Positions 17,306 to 25,104 of a DNA stretch of 64,000 bases are shown piece by piece; the stretch's first letter is position 1, and each line of letters begins with the position of its first letter. The DNA is from CAVQHY01 sp963712465 (GTDB lineage: Bacteria; Actinomycetota; Thermoleophilia; Gaiellales; Gaiellaceae): positions 868,001 through 932,000 of the forward strand of contig CAVQHY010000004.1 in the NCBI GenBank assembly GCA_963712465.1. Direction: 5' to 3'. Under the pieces are notes generated by a model. That model did not search any database. It was not told where the DNA came from and was given only the letters and a program-made list of their open reading frames with translations. Position numbers and translations under genes: made by a program.

Positions 17306-17485
17306 GTGGGGTCGCGCCCGACAGGGCGGGGGTGGGGTGGTGGGAGAAGTGTGGGGTCGCGCCCGACAGGGCGGGGGTGGGGTGGTGGGAGAAGCGTGGG
17401 GTCGCGCCCGACAGGGCGGGGGTGGGGTGGTGGGAGAAGCGTGGGGTCGCGCCCGACAGGGCGGGGGTGGGGTGGTGGGAGCCCA
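17306..17485 (+). repeat. 45-bp tandem repeat, four copies plus degenerate unit
   Basis: Units start at 17306, 17351, 17396 and 17441, almost identical, each beginning gtggggtcgcgcccgacagg. A degenerate fifth unit lies at about 17262-17305. Each has a CGCCC-gaca-GGGCG hairpin and a ggtggtgggag Shine-Dalgarno-like end; the last supplies the ribosome-binding site of the ecfT gene. The period is a multiple of three, and the array is open in the ecfT frame. Confidence 0.9.
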
Positions 17486-18190
17486 GTGAGGCTCTCGCCC
17501 GTCCCTGCCGCGGTGCTGCTCGCCGCGGTTGCCGCCGCCGCGCTCCTCGCGCGGAACCTCGTTCCGCTGGCTGTGATCACGGCGACGCTGCTCGTTCTGT
17601 GCTTGCGGGCTCCCGTCGAGCGCCGCGGCGTCTACCTGTACGGCGCGCTCGTGACCGGGCTCGGCGTGTTCGTGCTCTCGCCGTTTCTCTGGGTCGAGGG
17701 CTCCGAGGCGCTCTGGCGCGGACCAACGCTCCCGGTCATCGGCCCCCTCGACGTCACGGTGGAGGAGCTTCGGATCGCCGCGGTGAACGCCCTCCGGCTC
17801 ACCGCGGTCGCCCTCGCGTTCAGCGCCTATGCGCTCCTGCTCGACCACGACCGGCTCGTCGCGGCGGCTGGCTTCGCCCGTCGCTCCGCGCTCGCAGTCG
17901 CGCTGGCGACGAGGCTGGTGCCGACGCTCGAGCGCGACGCAGCCGGCCTCGCCGAGGCGGTTCGCGGCCGGGGGCTCCCGCTCGAGGGCGCCCGCGCGCA
18001 CGCGCGGCTCCTGTCGCCGCTCGTCGCCGGCTCGCTCGAGCGGGCCTCGAGCCTCGCCGAGGCGATGGAGGCCCGCGGCTTCGGCCGGCCCGGGGCGACC
18101 CGCGCGCCCCGTCCTGCGTGGACGGCTCTCGACCGGATCGCGGTTGTCCTCGCGCCCGTGGTGGTCGTCGTCGGGGCGTTGTGGCTCTAG
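17486..18190 (+). CDS. ECF transporter transmembrane component (EcfT/CbiQ)
   Basis: 234 residues from GTG 17486, preceded by GGTGGGAG. It has several membrane segments and the two cytoplasmic coupling motifs AEAVRGRG and AEAMEARGFG that EcfT uses to contact the ATPases. EcfT links ATP hydrolysis to the substrate-binding S protein. Translation might also begin within the in-frame 45-bp repeat upstream, adding GSRPTGRGWGGGRSV units, but that would be atypical. Confidence 0.9.
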   Translation: MRLSPVPAAVLLAAVAAAALLARNLVPLAVITATLLVLCLRAPVERRGVYLYGALVTGLGVFVLSPFLWVEGSEALWRGPTLPVIGPLDVTVEELRIAAVNALRLTAVALAFSAYALLLDHDRLVAAAGFARRSALAVALATRLVPTLERDAAGLAEAVRGRGLPLEGARAHARLLSPLVAGSLERASSLAEAMEARGFGRPGATRAPRPAWTALDRIAVVLAPVVVVVGALWL

Positions 18191-19566
18191 CCGTCGTCGA
18201 GGATCTGACGTTCTCGTACCCAGACGCGCGCCGGCCCGCGCTCGAGCGGGTCTCGCTGGGTCTCGAGGAGGGCGAGATCGTCGCGCTGCTCGGGCCGTCG
18301 GGCTCGGGGAAGTCGACGCTCCTGCGCGCTCTCGCGGGGCTTGTACCCCATTTCCACGGGGGGAGCTTCGCGGGGCGCGTGCTCGTCGACGGCCGCGATA
18401 CACGCCGGTCGACACCGTCGGAGCTCGCCGGCACGGTCGCGAGCGTGTTCCAGGATCCCGAGGACCAGATCGTGATGGCTCGTGTCGAGAACGAGGTCGC
18501 CTTCGGCCTGGAGAACCTCGGCGTACAGCCCGCAGAGATCTGGCCGCGCGCCCGCGTAGCACTCGCCTCCGTGGGCGCGATCGACCTGGCGGAGCGTCGG
18601 ACGTCCGAGCTCTCCGGCGGCGAGCTCCAGCGGGTCGTGCTCGCGTCGGCGCTGGCGCTCGAGCCTCGGCTTCTCCTGCTCGACGAGCCGACCTCGCAGC
18701 TCGACCCCGAAACTGCTGAAGGGTTTCTCGCGCGGTGTGCCGGTCTGGGCGTCGCGGTCGTGCTCTCGGAGCAGCGCGTGGCCCGCGCGCTCCGGCTGGC
18801 CGAGCGGGTGCTCTACGTCGAGGACGGGCGCCTGCTCCTCGACGCGCCACGAGACGAGGCGCTCGACTGGCTCTGTGAGCAGCGCCCGCGCTACGGCGCC
18901 GTCGACGCGGGTGACGGCGAGCTCGGGAGCGCCTCGGCTCCAGGCGCCCCGCTCTGCACGCTGGACGGGGTCTCCTACGCCTACCGGCCGGAGCGGCCGG
19001 TGCTCGAGCGCGTGTCCCTCGACGTTCGCCGCGGCGAGGTCGTCGCGCTCGAGGGGCCCAACGGCGTCGGCAAGACGACGCTCGCCAAGCTCGCCGCAGG
19101 CCTGCTCGAGCCGCAGGCCGGCTCGGTCGAGCGCTCCGGTCGCGCCGCGTATCTGTCGCAGGACCCGGGGCGCTACCTCGTGCGCGAGCGCGTGCTGGAC
19201 GAGGTCGCGCTCGGCGTCGGCGGCGATACGGCCACCGCGCGCAGGGCGCTCGACCGCGTTGGGCTCGACTGGGCCGCCGACCGCCATCCTCGGGACCTGT
19301 CCAGCGGTGAGCGCGAGCGCCTCGGCCTGGCCGCCGTCGCCGTGTCCGAGCCGGACCTCCTCGTCCTCGACGAGCCGACGCGGGGGGTCGATCCAGATCG
19401 CAAGGCCGCGCTGGCGGAATGGCTCGCGGCGTACGCACGGGAGGGTCGTGGCGTCCTCGTCGCGACACACGACCGCTCGTTCCCCGCGTACCGCCGCGTC
19501 TCGCTCGGCCCTCCGGTCACCACCCTCGAGGAGCGCGTCGTGCCCGTGGAGAAGGCGCCTGCGTGA
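18181..19566 (+). CDS. ECF transporter fused ATPase (EcfA-EcfA')
   Basis: 461 residues from GTG 18181 (10-bp overlap with ecfT). Two ABC ATPase domains lie in tandem: the first with GPSGSGKST, Q-loop FQDPEDQIV, LSGGELQR and LLLLDEPTSQLD; the second with GPNGVGKTT, LSSGERER and LLVLDEPTRGVD. The second domain's signature is the variant LSSGE. Fused A-A' proteins are known for dedicated (group I) ECF transporters. It energises uptake with the T and S proteins on either side. Confidence 0.94.
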   Translation: MALAVVEDLTFSYPDARRPALERVSLGLEEGEIVALLGPSGSGKSTLLRALAGLVPHFHGGSFAGRVLVDGRDTRRSTPSELAGTVASVFQDPEDQIVMARVENEVAFGLENLGVQPAEIWPRARVALASVGAIDLAERRTSELSGGELQRVVLASALALEPRLLLLDEPTSQLDPETAEGFLARCAGLGVAVVLSEQRVARALRLAERVLYVEDGRLLLDAPRDEALDWLCEQRPRYGAVDAGDGELGSASAPGAPLCTLDGVSYAYRPERPVLERVSLDVRRGEVVALEGPNGVGKTTLAKLAAGLLEPQAGSVERSGRAAYLSQDPGRYLVRERVLDEVALGVGGDTATARRALDRVGLDWAADRHPRDLSSGERERLGLAAVAVSEPDLLVLDEPTRGVDPDRKAALAEWLAAYAREGRGVLVATHDRSFPAYRRVSLGPPVTTLEERVVPVEKAPA

Positions 19567-20267
19567 TCGGCCGGCGGGCCCAGGCAGTCACGCTCGCCGC
19601 CGCCGCCGCGGCCGTGGGTGCCGCAGCGTGGGCGGGGCTCGACCCGTCGCGGGCCGGCCTCTCCCTGCTGCTCGCGGCCGGAGCGGCGATCGTCGCGGCA
19701 GCCTCGTGGCTCGAGGGTGGCCCGGGCTACGTGAAGGAGCTGACGCTCGTAGCCGCTCTCGCCGGGATCGCTGCGGCCGGCCGTGTGCTCTTCGCGCCGA
19801 TCCCGGGGGTCCAGCCGGTCACGGTGATTGCCGTCGCCGCCGGCTGTGCGCTCGGGCTCCGCGCCGGGCTGGCCGTCGGCGGCCTGGCGGCGCTCGCATC
19901 CAATTTCTTCCTCGGTCAGGGGATCTGGACGCCGTGGCAGATGCTTGCCTGGGGGCTGTGTGGCGCGGCGGGCGCGCTTCTGGCCCCGCTGATCCGCGGC
20001 CGGCTCGCCTTCGCCGTCGCCTGTTTCGTCCTCGGCTTCGTTTTCAGCGGGCTGATGGACCTGTGGGAGTGGTTCAGCTTCTTCCCGCACACCTGGCAGG
20101 CGCTCGCCGTGCAGATGACACGCGGCTTTCCGTTCCAGGCGGCGCACGCGATCGGGAACTTCGTGATTGCGCTTGCCGTCGGGCCGGAGCTGCGCCGGGT
20201 GCTCGAGCGGTACGAGAAGCGCCTGCGACCGGAGATCGTGTGGGGTCGCGTCGTGGGTGACGCGTGA
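19563..20267 (+). CDS. ECF substrate-specific (S) component, probably cobalamin
   Basis: 234 residues from GTG 19563, 4-bp overlap. About six or seven membrane helices; the loop FAPIPGVQPVTVIAVAAG, then SNFFLGQGIWTPWQM, matches S components annotated as energy-coupling-factor substrate-binding proteins, including CbrT-type cobalamin binders. Cobalamin as substrate is inferred from the riboswitch and the transcobalamin-like neighbours, since S components are hard to assign by sequence. Confidence 0.85.
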   Translation: MIGRRAQAVTLAAAAAAVGAAAWAGLDPSRAGLSLLLAAGAAIVAAASWLEGGPGYVKELTLVAALAGIAAAGRVLFAPIPGVQPVTVIAVAAGCALGLRAGLAVGGLAALASNFFLGQGIWTPWQMLAWGLCGAAGALLAPLIRGRLAFAVACFVLGFVFSGLMDLWEWFSFFPHTWQALAVQMTRGFPFQAAHAIGNFVIALAVGPELRRVLERYEKRLRPEIVWGRVVGDA

Positions 20268-21100
20268 GACTGGTCGCCCTCGTCCTGATTGTGCTCGCGC
20301 TGGTCGCGTCGGCCGCCGCGGCGGCCCCGGTCGACGACGGTGTTCGCTACCTCGAGTCGCGTCAGCAACCCGATGGGGGCTTCGCCGAACCGGGTCGCGC
20401 CTCCGACCCGAGCCTCACTGCCTGGGCGGTGCTCGGGCTCGTGGCCGCGGGAAGCCCGCCCGCGCGGGCAGCCGGGTACCTCGAGAGCAAGCCCTATCCG
20501 ACGGCGACCGATCTCGAGCTCCGCATCCTCGCGCTCCGAGCCCTGGGCCGGAACGTCGACGCACTCGCCGATCGGCTGGAGGAGCTCCGCCGGCCGGACG
20601 GAGCGATCGGGCCGCTCGTCAACTCCACGACCTGGGGGATCATCGCCCTGCGCGCGGCCGGCCGCGACCCGGGCGACGGAGCGGTCGCGTACCTGAAGCA
20701 GGCTCAGGCGCCCGACGGCGGCTGGTCCTGGAGCGCCGGTACCCAGCCCGACACGGACGACACCGCGGCGGCCATCCAGGCGCTGCGTGCGGCGGGGATG
20801 CGTCCGCGTGCCGCGGCGCTCAGACGAGCGCTGGCCTACCTGCGCACACGGCAGGGGCGAGACGGCGGCTTCGAGCTCACGCCCGGCGCCGGTTCGAACG
20901 CCCAGTCGACGGCCTGGGCGATCCAGGCGTTTCTCGCCGCGGGTCGGGACCCGGGACGCGCCGCCTTCGCCTACCTCGCCCGCGCGAAGCGCCCGGACGG
21001 GAGCTTCCGCTTCAGCGCGAGCCACGCGATCACGCCGGTGTGGGTGACCTCCTACACGGTCGCCGCGCTCGCCCGGCGCCCGTACCCACTTCGACCGTGA
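20264..21100 (+). CDS. Secreted alpha/alpha-barrel protein, transcobalamin alpha-domain-like
   Basis: 278 residues with an N-terminal signal peptide. Repeats of the prenyltransferase/squalene-cyclase type recur: YLESRQQPDGGF, YLKQAQAPDGGW, YLRTRQGRDGGF and YLARAKRPDGSF, each following an Ala/Leu helix pair. The same alpha6/alpha6 barrel forms the alpha domain of intrinsic factor and transcobalamin. No DDxx(D)-type cyclase acid motif is seen, so it is more likely a binder than an enzyme. It overlaps the S-component gene by 4 bp, tying it to B12 uptake. Confidence 0.8.
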   Translation: MRLVALVLIVLALVASAAAAAPVDDGVRYLESRQQPDGGFAEPGRASDPSLTAWAVLGLVAAGSPPARAAGYLESKPYPTATDLELRILALRALGRNVDALADRLEELRRPDGAIGPLVNSTTWGIIALRAAGRDPGDGAVAYLKQAQAPDGGWSWSAGTQPDTDDTAAAIQALRAAGMRPRAAALRRALAYLRTRQGRDGGFELTPGAGSNAQSTAWAIQAFLAAGRDPGRAAFAYLARAKRPDGSFRFSASHAITPVWVTSYTVAALARRPYPLRP

Positions 21101-21765
21101 AGGCCGTCGTCTCGTGGAGCGGGGGCAAGGACTCGTGCCTCGCTCTCGTCCGTGCGACCTCGGCAGGCGTCGAGCCGGCGGTACTGCTGACGATGATGAC
21201 CGAGGACGTCGTCCGCTCGCGTTCACACGGCCTCCGCCTCGGGCTCCTGGAAGCCCAGGCGGCGGCGCTCGGTCTCCCGCTCGTCGTACGCGCGGCCACT
21301 TGGGACGCGTACGAGGTCACGTTCGTCGAGGCCCTCGCCGAGCTCCACTCAGGTGGCATCGAAGCTGGCGTCTTCGGCGACATCGACCTCGAGCCGAACC
21401 GTGCGTGGGTCGAGCGGGCCTGCGCCGGCACCGGGATCCGTCCGATCCACCCTCTGTGGGCGCGGCCGCGACGGGAGCTCATCGACGAGCTGCTCGCCGA
21501 GGGCGTCGAGGCGGTCGTCGTCGCGGCGCGCGACGGTATCGCGCCGGTCACTCTCCTCGGCCGGACCCTCGACGTCGCCCTGGCCGACGAGCTCGAACGG
21601 CTCGGGATCGACGCCTCCGGCGAGCTCGGCGAGTACCACACCGCAGTCGTCGACGCGCCGGGCTTCGCGCGGCGCGTCGACGTGGAACACGGCGTCCGGG
21701 TGCTGCGCGACGGCGTTTGGTTTCTCGATCTCGTCGAGATGCCGCGCGTATACTCGCCTGCGTGA
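21097..21765 (+). CDS. DUF71/COG2102 ATP-pyrophosphatase, predicted B12 salvage
   Basis: 222 residues from GTG 21097 (4-bp overlap). The PP-loop SWSGGKDSCLAL and the motifs HGLRLGLLEAQA, FGDIDLE and GELGEYHTAV define DUF71. Archaeal and eukaryotic members make diphthamide; a bacterial subgroup has been predicted by comparative genomics to act in B12 salvage. Its place in a riboswitch operon with B12 uptake genes supports the latter. The substrate is unknown. Confidence 0.85.
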   Translation: MKAVVSWSGGKDSCLALVRATSAGVEPAVLLTMMTEDVVRSRSHGLRLGLLEAQAAALGLPLVVRAATWDAYEVTFVEALAELHSGGIEAGVFGDIDLEPNRAWVERACAGTGIRPIHPLWARPRRELIDELLAEGVEAVVVAARDGIAPVTLLGRTLDVALADELERLGIDASGELGEYHTAVVDAPGFARRVDVEHGVRVLRDGVWFLDLVEMPRVYSPA

Positions 21766-22499
21766 CGGCGCCGGCGAAGACCGCGGTCATCCTCACCGTC
21801 GGCAACGAGATCGTCTCTGGGGACGTCGAGAACACGAATGCCTCGTGGATGTCGCGCCGGCTCGCGACGCTCGGGGTCGAGGTCCGCCGGCTTGCGGCGG
21901 TGCGGGACGAGATCGAGGAGATCGCCGCCTTCCTTCGCGCCGAGTCGCCGCGCCACACGCACGCCTTCGTCACCGGGGGCCTCGGCGGCACGCCCGACGA
22001 CCTGACGCGCGAGGCGGTCGCGGCGGCGTTCGGCGTGCCCTGCGTCGAGCTTCCCGACCTCGCCGCGCGTCTGCGCGGGCGGTTCGCCGCCAGGGGCCTG
22101 GGCGACTACGCGGCCCGCTGGGCACGCCTTCCGTCGGGCGCGGAGCCGCTCGAGAACCCCCGCGGGGGCGCGCCCGGGTTCGTGATCGAGAACGTCCATG
22201 TCTTCCCGGGCCTGCCGAGCGAGATGGAGGCAATGTTCGACTCCATCGCCGACCGCTTTCGCGGCACAGCGATCGGCGCCTGGCGTCGTGCCTACCGGAC
22301 GGGTGAGGGCCAGATCGTGCGCGTGCTCGAGGACGCCACACGTCGGTATCCGGACGTCTCGGTCGGCAGCTACCCGCGCTTCCTCGCCGACGGGCCCGAG
22401 ACGGAGATCGTGCTCAAGTGCGCCGACGCCGTCGCGCTGGCGGCGGCGATCGCCTGGGTCGAGGGAGCCCTCGACGCAGCCGTCAGAGCACCTGCGTGA
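21762..22499 (+). CDS. CinA N-terminal (molybdopterin-binding-like) protein
   Basis: 245 residues from GTG 21762. It starts VILTVGNEIVSGDVENTNASW and has FVTGGLGGTPDDLTREAVAAAF, the MoCF_biosynth/CinA COG1058 domain; the amidase C-terminal domain of full CinA is absent. COG1058 proteins are ADP-ribose/nucleotide pyrophosphatase-like. It overlaps the DUF71 gene by 4 bp, so it belongs to the same transcript, and converges on the EamA gene with a 17-bp overlap. Confidence 0.85.
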   Translation: MTAPAKTAVILTVGNEIVSGDVENTNASWMSRRLATLGVEVRRLAAVRDEIEEIAAFLRAESPRHTHAFVTGGLGGTPDDLTREAVAAAFGVPCVELPDLAARLRGRFAARGLGDYAARWARLPSGAEPLENPRGGAPGFVIENVHVFPGLPSEMEAMFDSIADRFRGTAIGAWRRAYRTGEGQIVRVLEDATRRYPDVSVGSYPRFLADGPETEIVLKCADAVALAAAIAWVEGALDAAVRAPA

Positions 22500-22923
22500 C
22501 GACGACGCCCGAGATGATCAGCGCAACGCCCAGCGCGTCGTTCCACTCGAGGCTCTCGCCGAGGGCCGGGCCCGAGAGCAGCGCGACCAGCGCCGGATAG
22601 GTCGCCGCGATGGCGACGATCGTCGTCGTCGGCACCGACCCGGAGCCGCCGATGTTCACCGCCACCACGAACGCCACGTAGCCGCCGATCTGGAGGAGAA
22701 CGAGCGCGAGGAGCAGCGGCCAGCGCCGCCCAGCCGCCTCGAGGGTCTCGCCGAGCTCGGCGCGGACGACGAGCCAGGTGCCGACGATCAGCACGCCGAG
22801 GGCGTACTGGAGGACGAGGATCGTCGCGGGCGTGACCACGTTGGTGCCCTTCTTGATCAGGATCCCGCCGACGCCCCAGCACAGCGACGACGTCAGGGCG
22901 AGGAGAAGGGCGGCGACCCGCAC
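22483..22923 (-). CDS. Half-size EamA/DMT-family transporter
   Basis: 146 residues from GTG 22923, one EamA repeat with four or five helices (LLLALTSSLCWGVGGILIKKG, ALGVLIVGTWLVV, VPTTTIVAIAATYPALVALL, then GVALIISGVVV). Single-repeat DMT proteins work as dimers. Substrate unknown. Its frame continues open upstream through the helicase gene as an antisense shadow; the real start is where the hydrophobic N-terminus begins. Confidence 0.8.
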   Translation of the reverse strand: MRVAALLLALTSSLCWGVGGILIKKGTNVVTPATILVLQYALGVLIVGTWLVVRAELGETLEAAGRRWPLLLALVLLQIGGYVAFVVAVNIGGSGSVPTTTIVAIAATYPALVALLSGPALGESLEWNDALGVALIISGVVVTQVL

Positions 22924-22947
22924 GGGCGCGACGATACCATCGGCTCG

Positions 22948-25104
22948 ATGGCCGTTCTCTCGCCGGAGGAGTACCTCGCCGAGCTGAACCCGGCCCAGCG
23001 GGAGGCGGTGCTCGCCACCGAGGGGCCGGTGCTCGTCGTCGCCGGCGCGGGCTCGGGAAAGACCCGTGTCCTCACCTATCGCGTCGCCCACCTCGTGACC
23101 GCGTGCGGCGTCAAGCCGAACGAGATCCTCGCGATCACGTTCACAAACCGCGCCGCGGGCGAGATGAGAGAGCGGCTCGAAGGCCTCCTCGGCGACGCGT
23201 CCGGGCGGATGTGGGTGATGACGTTCCACGCCGCGTGCGGGCGGATCCTCCGCAGGGAGATCACGCGCCTCGGCTACCGGTCGAACTTCACCATCTACGA
23301 CGACGCCGACCAGGTAAGAGTCGTGAAGTCCTGCCTCGAGGAGCTCGAGCGCGACCCGAAGCGGTTCACGCCGCGGGGAATCCACAACCAGATCTCGAGC
23401 GCGAAGAACCAGCTCGTCTCGCCCGACGAGTACCGTGCGCGGGTCTCGTCGTTCTACGACCAGACCGTCGCGGACGCGTACGAGCTCTACCAGCGGCGGC
23501 TGTTCGCCTCGAATGCGCTCGACTTCGACGACATGCTCGTCCTGACCGTCGGCGTGCTCGAGCGCTTCCCGGAGGCCGCCGAACGCTGGCGCAAGGCCTT
23601 CCGCCACCTTCTTGTCGACGAGTACCAGGACACGAACCACGCGCAGTACCGGCTGCTTCAACTCCTCGCCGGCAAGCACGGCAACGTCTGCGCGGTCGGC
23701 GACCCGGACCAGTCGATCTACGCCTTCCGCGGCGCCGACATCCGCAACATCCTCGAGTTCGAGCGTGACTTCGCCGGCGTCAAGACGATCGCGCTGGAGC
23801 AGAACTACCGCTCGACGAACGCGATCCTGCGCGCGGCCAACGGCGTCATCTCCCACAACCGGGAGCGCAAGCCGAAGGAGCTCTACTCGGAGCTCGGCGA
23901 GGGCGACCCCGTGCGCGTGATCGAGGTCGAGGACGAGCACGCCGAGGCGCGCTTCGTCGCGGCCGAGGTGGCGTCGCTCCTCCAGGAGGGCCACGCCGGG
24001 TCGGAGATCGCCGTCTTCTATCGGACGAACGCTCAGTCGCGCGTGCTCGAGGACACGCTCGTGCGCCAGGAGATCCCCTACCAGGTGATCGGCGGCCCCC
24101 GCTTCTACGAGCGCGCCGAGGTCAAGGACGTCGTCGCGTACCTCCAGGTGATCGACAACCCCTACGACGCCGTCTCGCTCGCGCGGATAGCGAACCGCCC
24201 GCGGCGGGGGATCGGCGACTCCTCGCTCGCGCGACTCGCCTCCTTCGCGGACACCCAGGGGATCTCCCTCTGGGAGGCGCTCGACCGGGCCGACGAGGCA
24301 GGGGTGGGCGCAGCCCCGCTCAAGGCGGTCGGCTCGTTCCGCCGTGTGATGGAGTCGCTGATGGCCGGCGCGCTCGAGCTCGACGTGCCGGACCTCGTCG
24401 AGAAGGTGCTCGAGCGGTCCGGTTACCTCGAGGCACTTCGGGCCGAGCGGACGGTCGAGGCGGAGGGGAGGATCGAGAACCTCCAGGAGCTCGTCGGCGT
24501 CGCGCGTGAATACCAGGCTTCCGGGTCCGCAGAGCCCGGCCTGTCCGAGTTCCTCCAGCAGATCTCCCTGTTCTCCGACCAGGACGCGCTCGCCGAGACC
24601 GAGAGCCGCGTCACGCTGATGACGCTTCACAACGCCAAGGGTCTCGAGTTTCGTGCCGTCTTCCTGATCGGGATGGAGGAGGGGGTCTTCCCGCACTCGC
24701 GCTCGATCGAGGAGCAGGGGATCGAGGAGGAGCGGCGCCTCGCCTACGTCGGCCTCACGCGCGCGCAGGAGCGGCTCGCGCTCACGCACGCGAGCTCGCG
24801 GACGCTCTGGGGGTCGCGCGGCTACAACCTCCCGAGCCGCTTCCTCGACGAGCTGCCCGCGGACCAGATCGAGCGCGAGCGGCTCCGCCCGTCGTCCTGG
24901 TCGGGCTACGCGGCGGCTGCGAGGTCGCATGGGCCGCGGCTCGAGCATCCGCAGCTCTCCACAGGCGACTCGGTCAGGCACGGCTCGCTCGGCGAGGGAA
25001 TCGTGACGCAGATCGAGCCGGGTGGGATCGTCACCGTGCGGTTCGCGGGCGACTCGACCGAGCGGCGTCTGATGCTCGACTACGCGCCGCTCGAGCGGAT
25101 CTGA
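22948..25104 (+). CDS. pcrA: UvrD/PcrA-type superfamily 1 DNA helicase
   Basis: 718 residues from ATG 22948. Helicase motifs in order: Q motif LNPAQREAV, Walker A GAGSGKTR, motif Ia ITFTNRAAGEMRERL, motif II VDEYQDTN, motif III GDPDQSIYAFRGAD, motif IV QNYRST, motif V LMTLHNAKGLEF and motif VI EERRLAYVGLTRAQERL. The Tudor-like C-terminus (GDSVRHGSLGEGIV) is the RNA-polymerase-contact domain of PcrA. It unwinds DNA in nucleotide excision repair and at stalled complexes. Confidence 0.96.
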   Translation: MAVLSPEEYLAELNPAQREAVLATEGPVLVVAGAGSGKTRVLTYRVAHLVTACGVKPNEILAITFTNRAAGEMRERLEGLLGDASGRMWVMTFHAACGRILRREITRLGYRSNFTIYDDADQVRVVKSCLEELERDPKRFTPRGIHNQISSAKNQLVSPDEYRARVSSFYDQTVADAYELYQRRLFASNALDFDDMLVLTVGVLERFPEAAERWRKAFRHLLVDEYQDTNHAQYRLLQLLAGKHGNVCAVGDPDQSIYAFRGADIRNILEFERDFAGVKTIALEQNYRSTNAILRAANGVISHNRERKPKELYSELGEGDPVRVIEVEDEHAEARFVAAEVASLLQEGHAGSEIAVFYRTNAQSRVLEDTLVRQEIPYQVIGGPRFYERAEVKDVVAYLQVIDNPYDAVSLARIANRPRRGIGDSSLARLASFADTQGISLWEALDRADEAGVGAAPLKAVGSFRRVMESLMAGALELDVPDLVEKVLERSGYLEALRAERTVEAEGRIENLQELVGVAREYQASGSAEPGLSEFLQQISLFSDQDALAETESRVTLMTLHNAKGLEFRAVFLIGMEEGVFPHSRSIEEQGIEEERRLAYVGLTRAQERLALTHASSRTLWGSRGYNLPSRFLDELPADQIERERLRPSSWSGYAAAARSHGPRLEHPQLSTGDSVRHGSLGEGIVTQIEPGGIVTVRFAGDSTERRLMLDYAPLERI

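Noticed and set aside
17306..17485. CRISPR array
   Set aside because: Units are contiguous tandem repeats without spacers, and no cas genes are present. The same holds for the array at 60795-61134.
16358..19468. 1036-residue minus-strand open frame across the B12 operon
   Set aside because: High-GC antisense shadow: it lies opposite recognised ECF transporter genes, is Arg/Pro-rich and has no domain. The 760-residue frame opposite hppA (11205-13487) is rejected for the same reason.
22924..24981. Long minus-strand frame opposite the helicase, continuous with the EamA gene
   Set aside because: Only its last 146 codons read as a membrane protein; the rest mirrors PcrA motifs in antisense.
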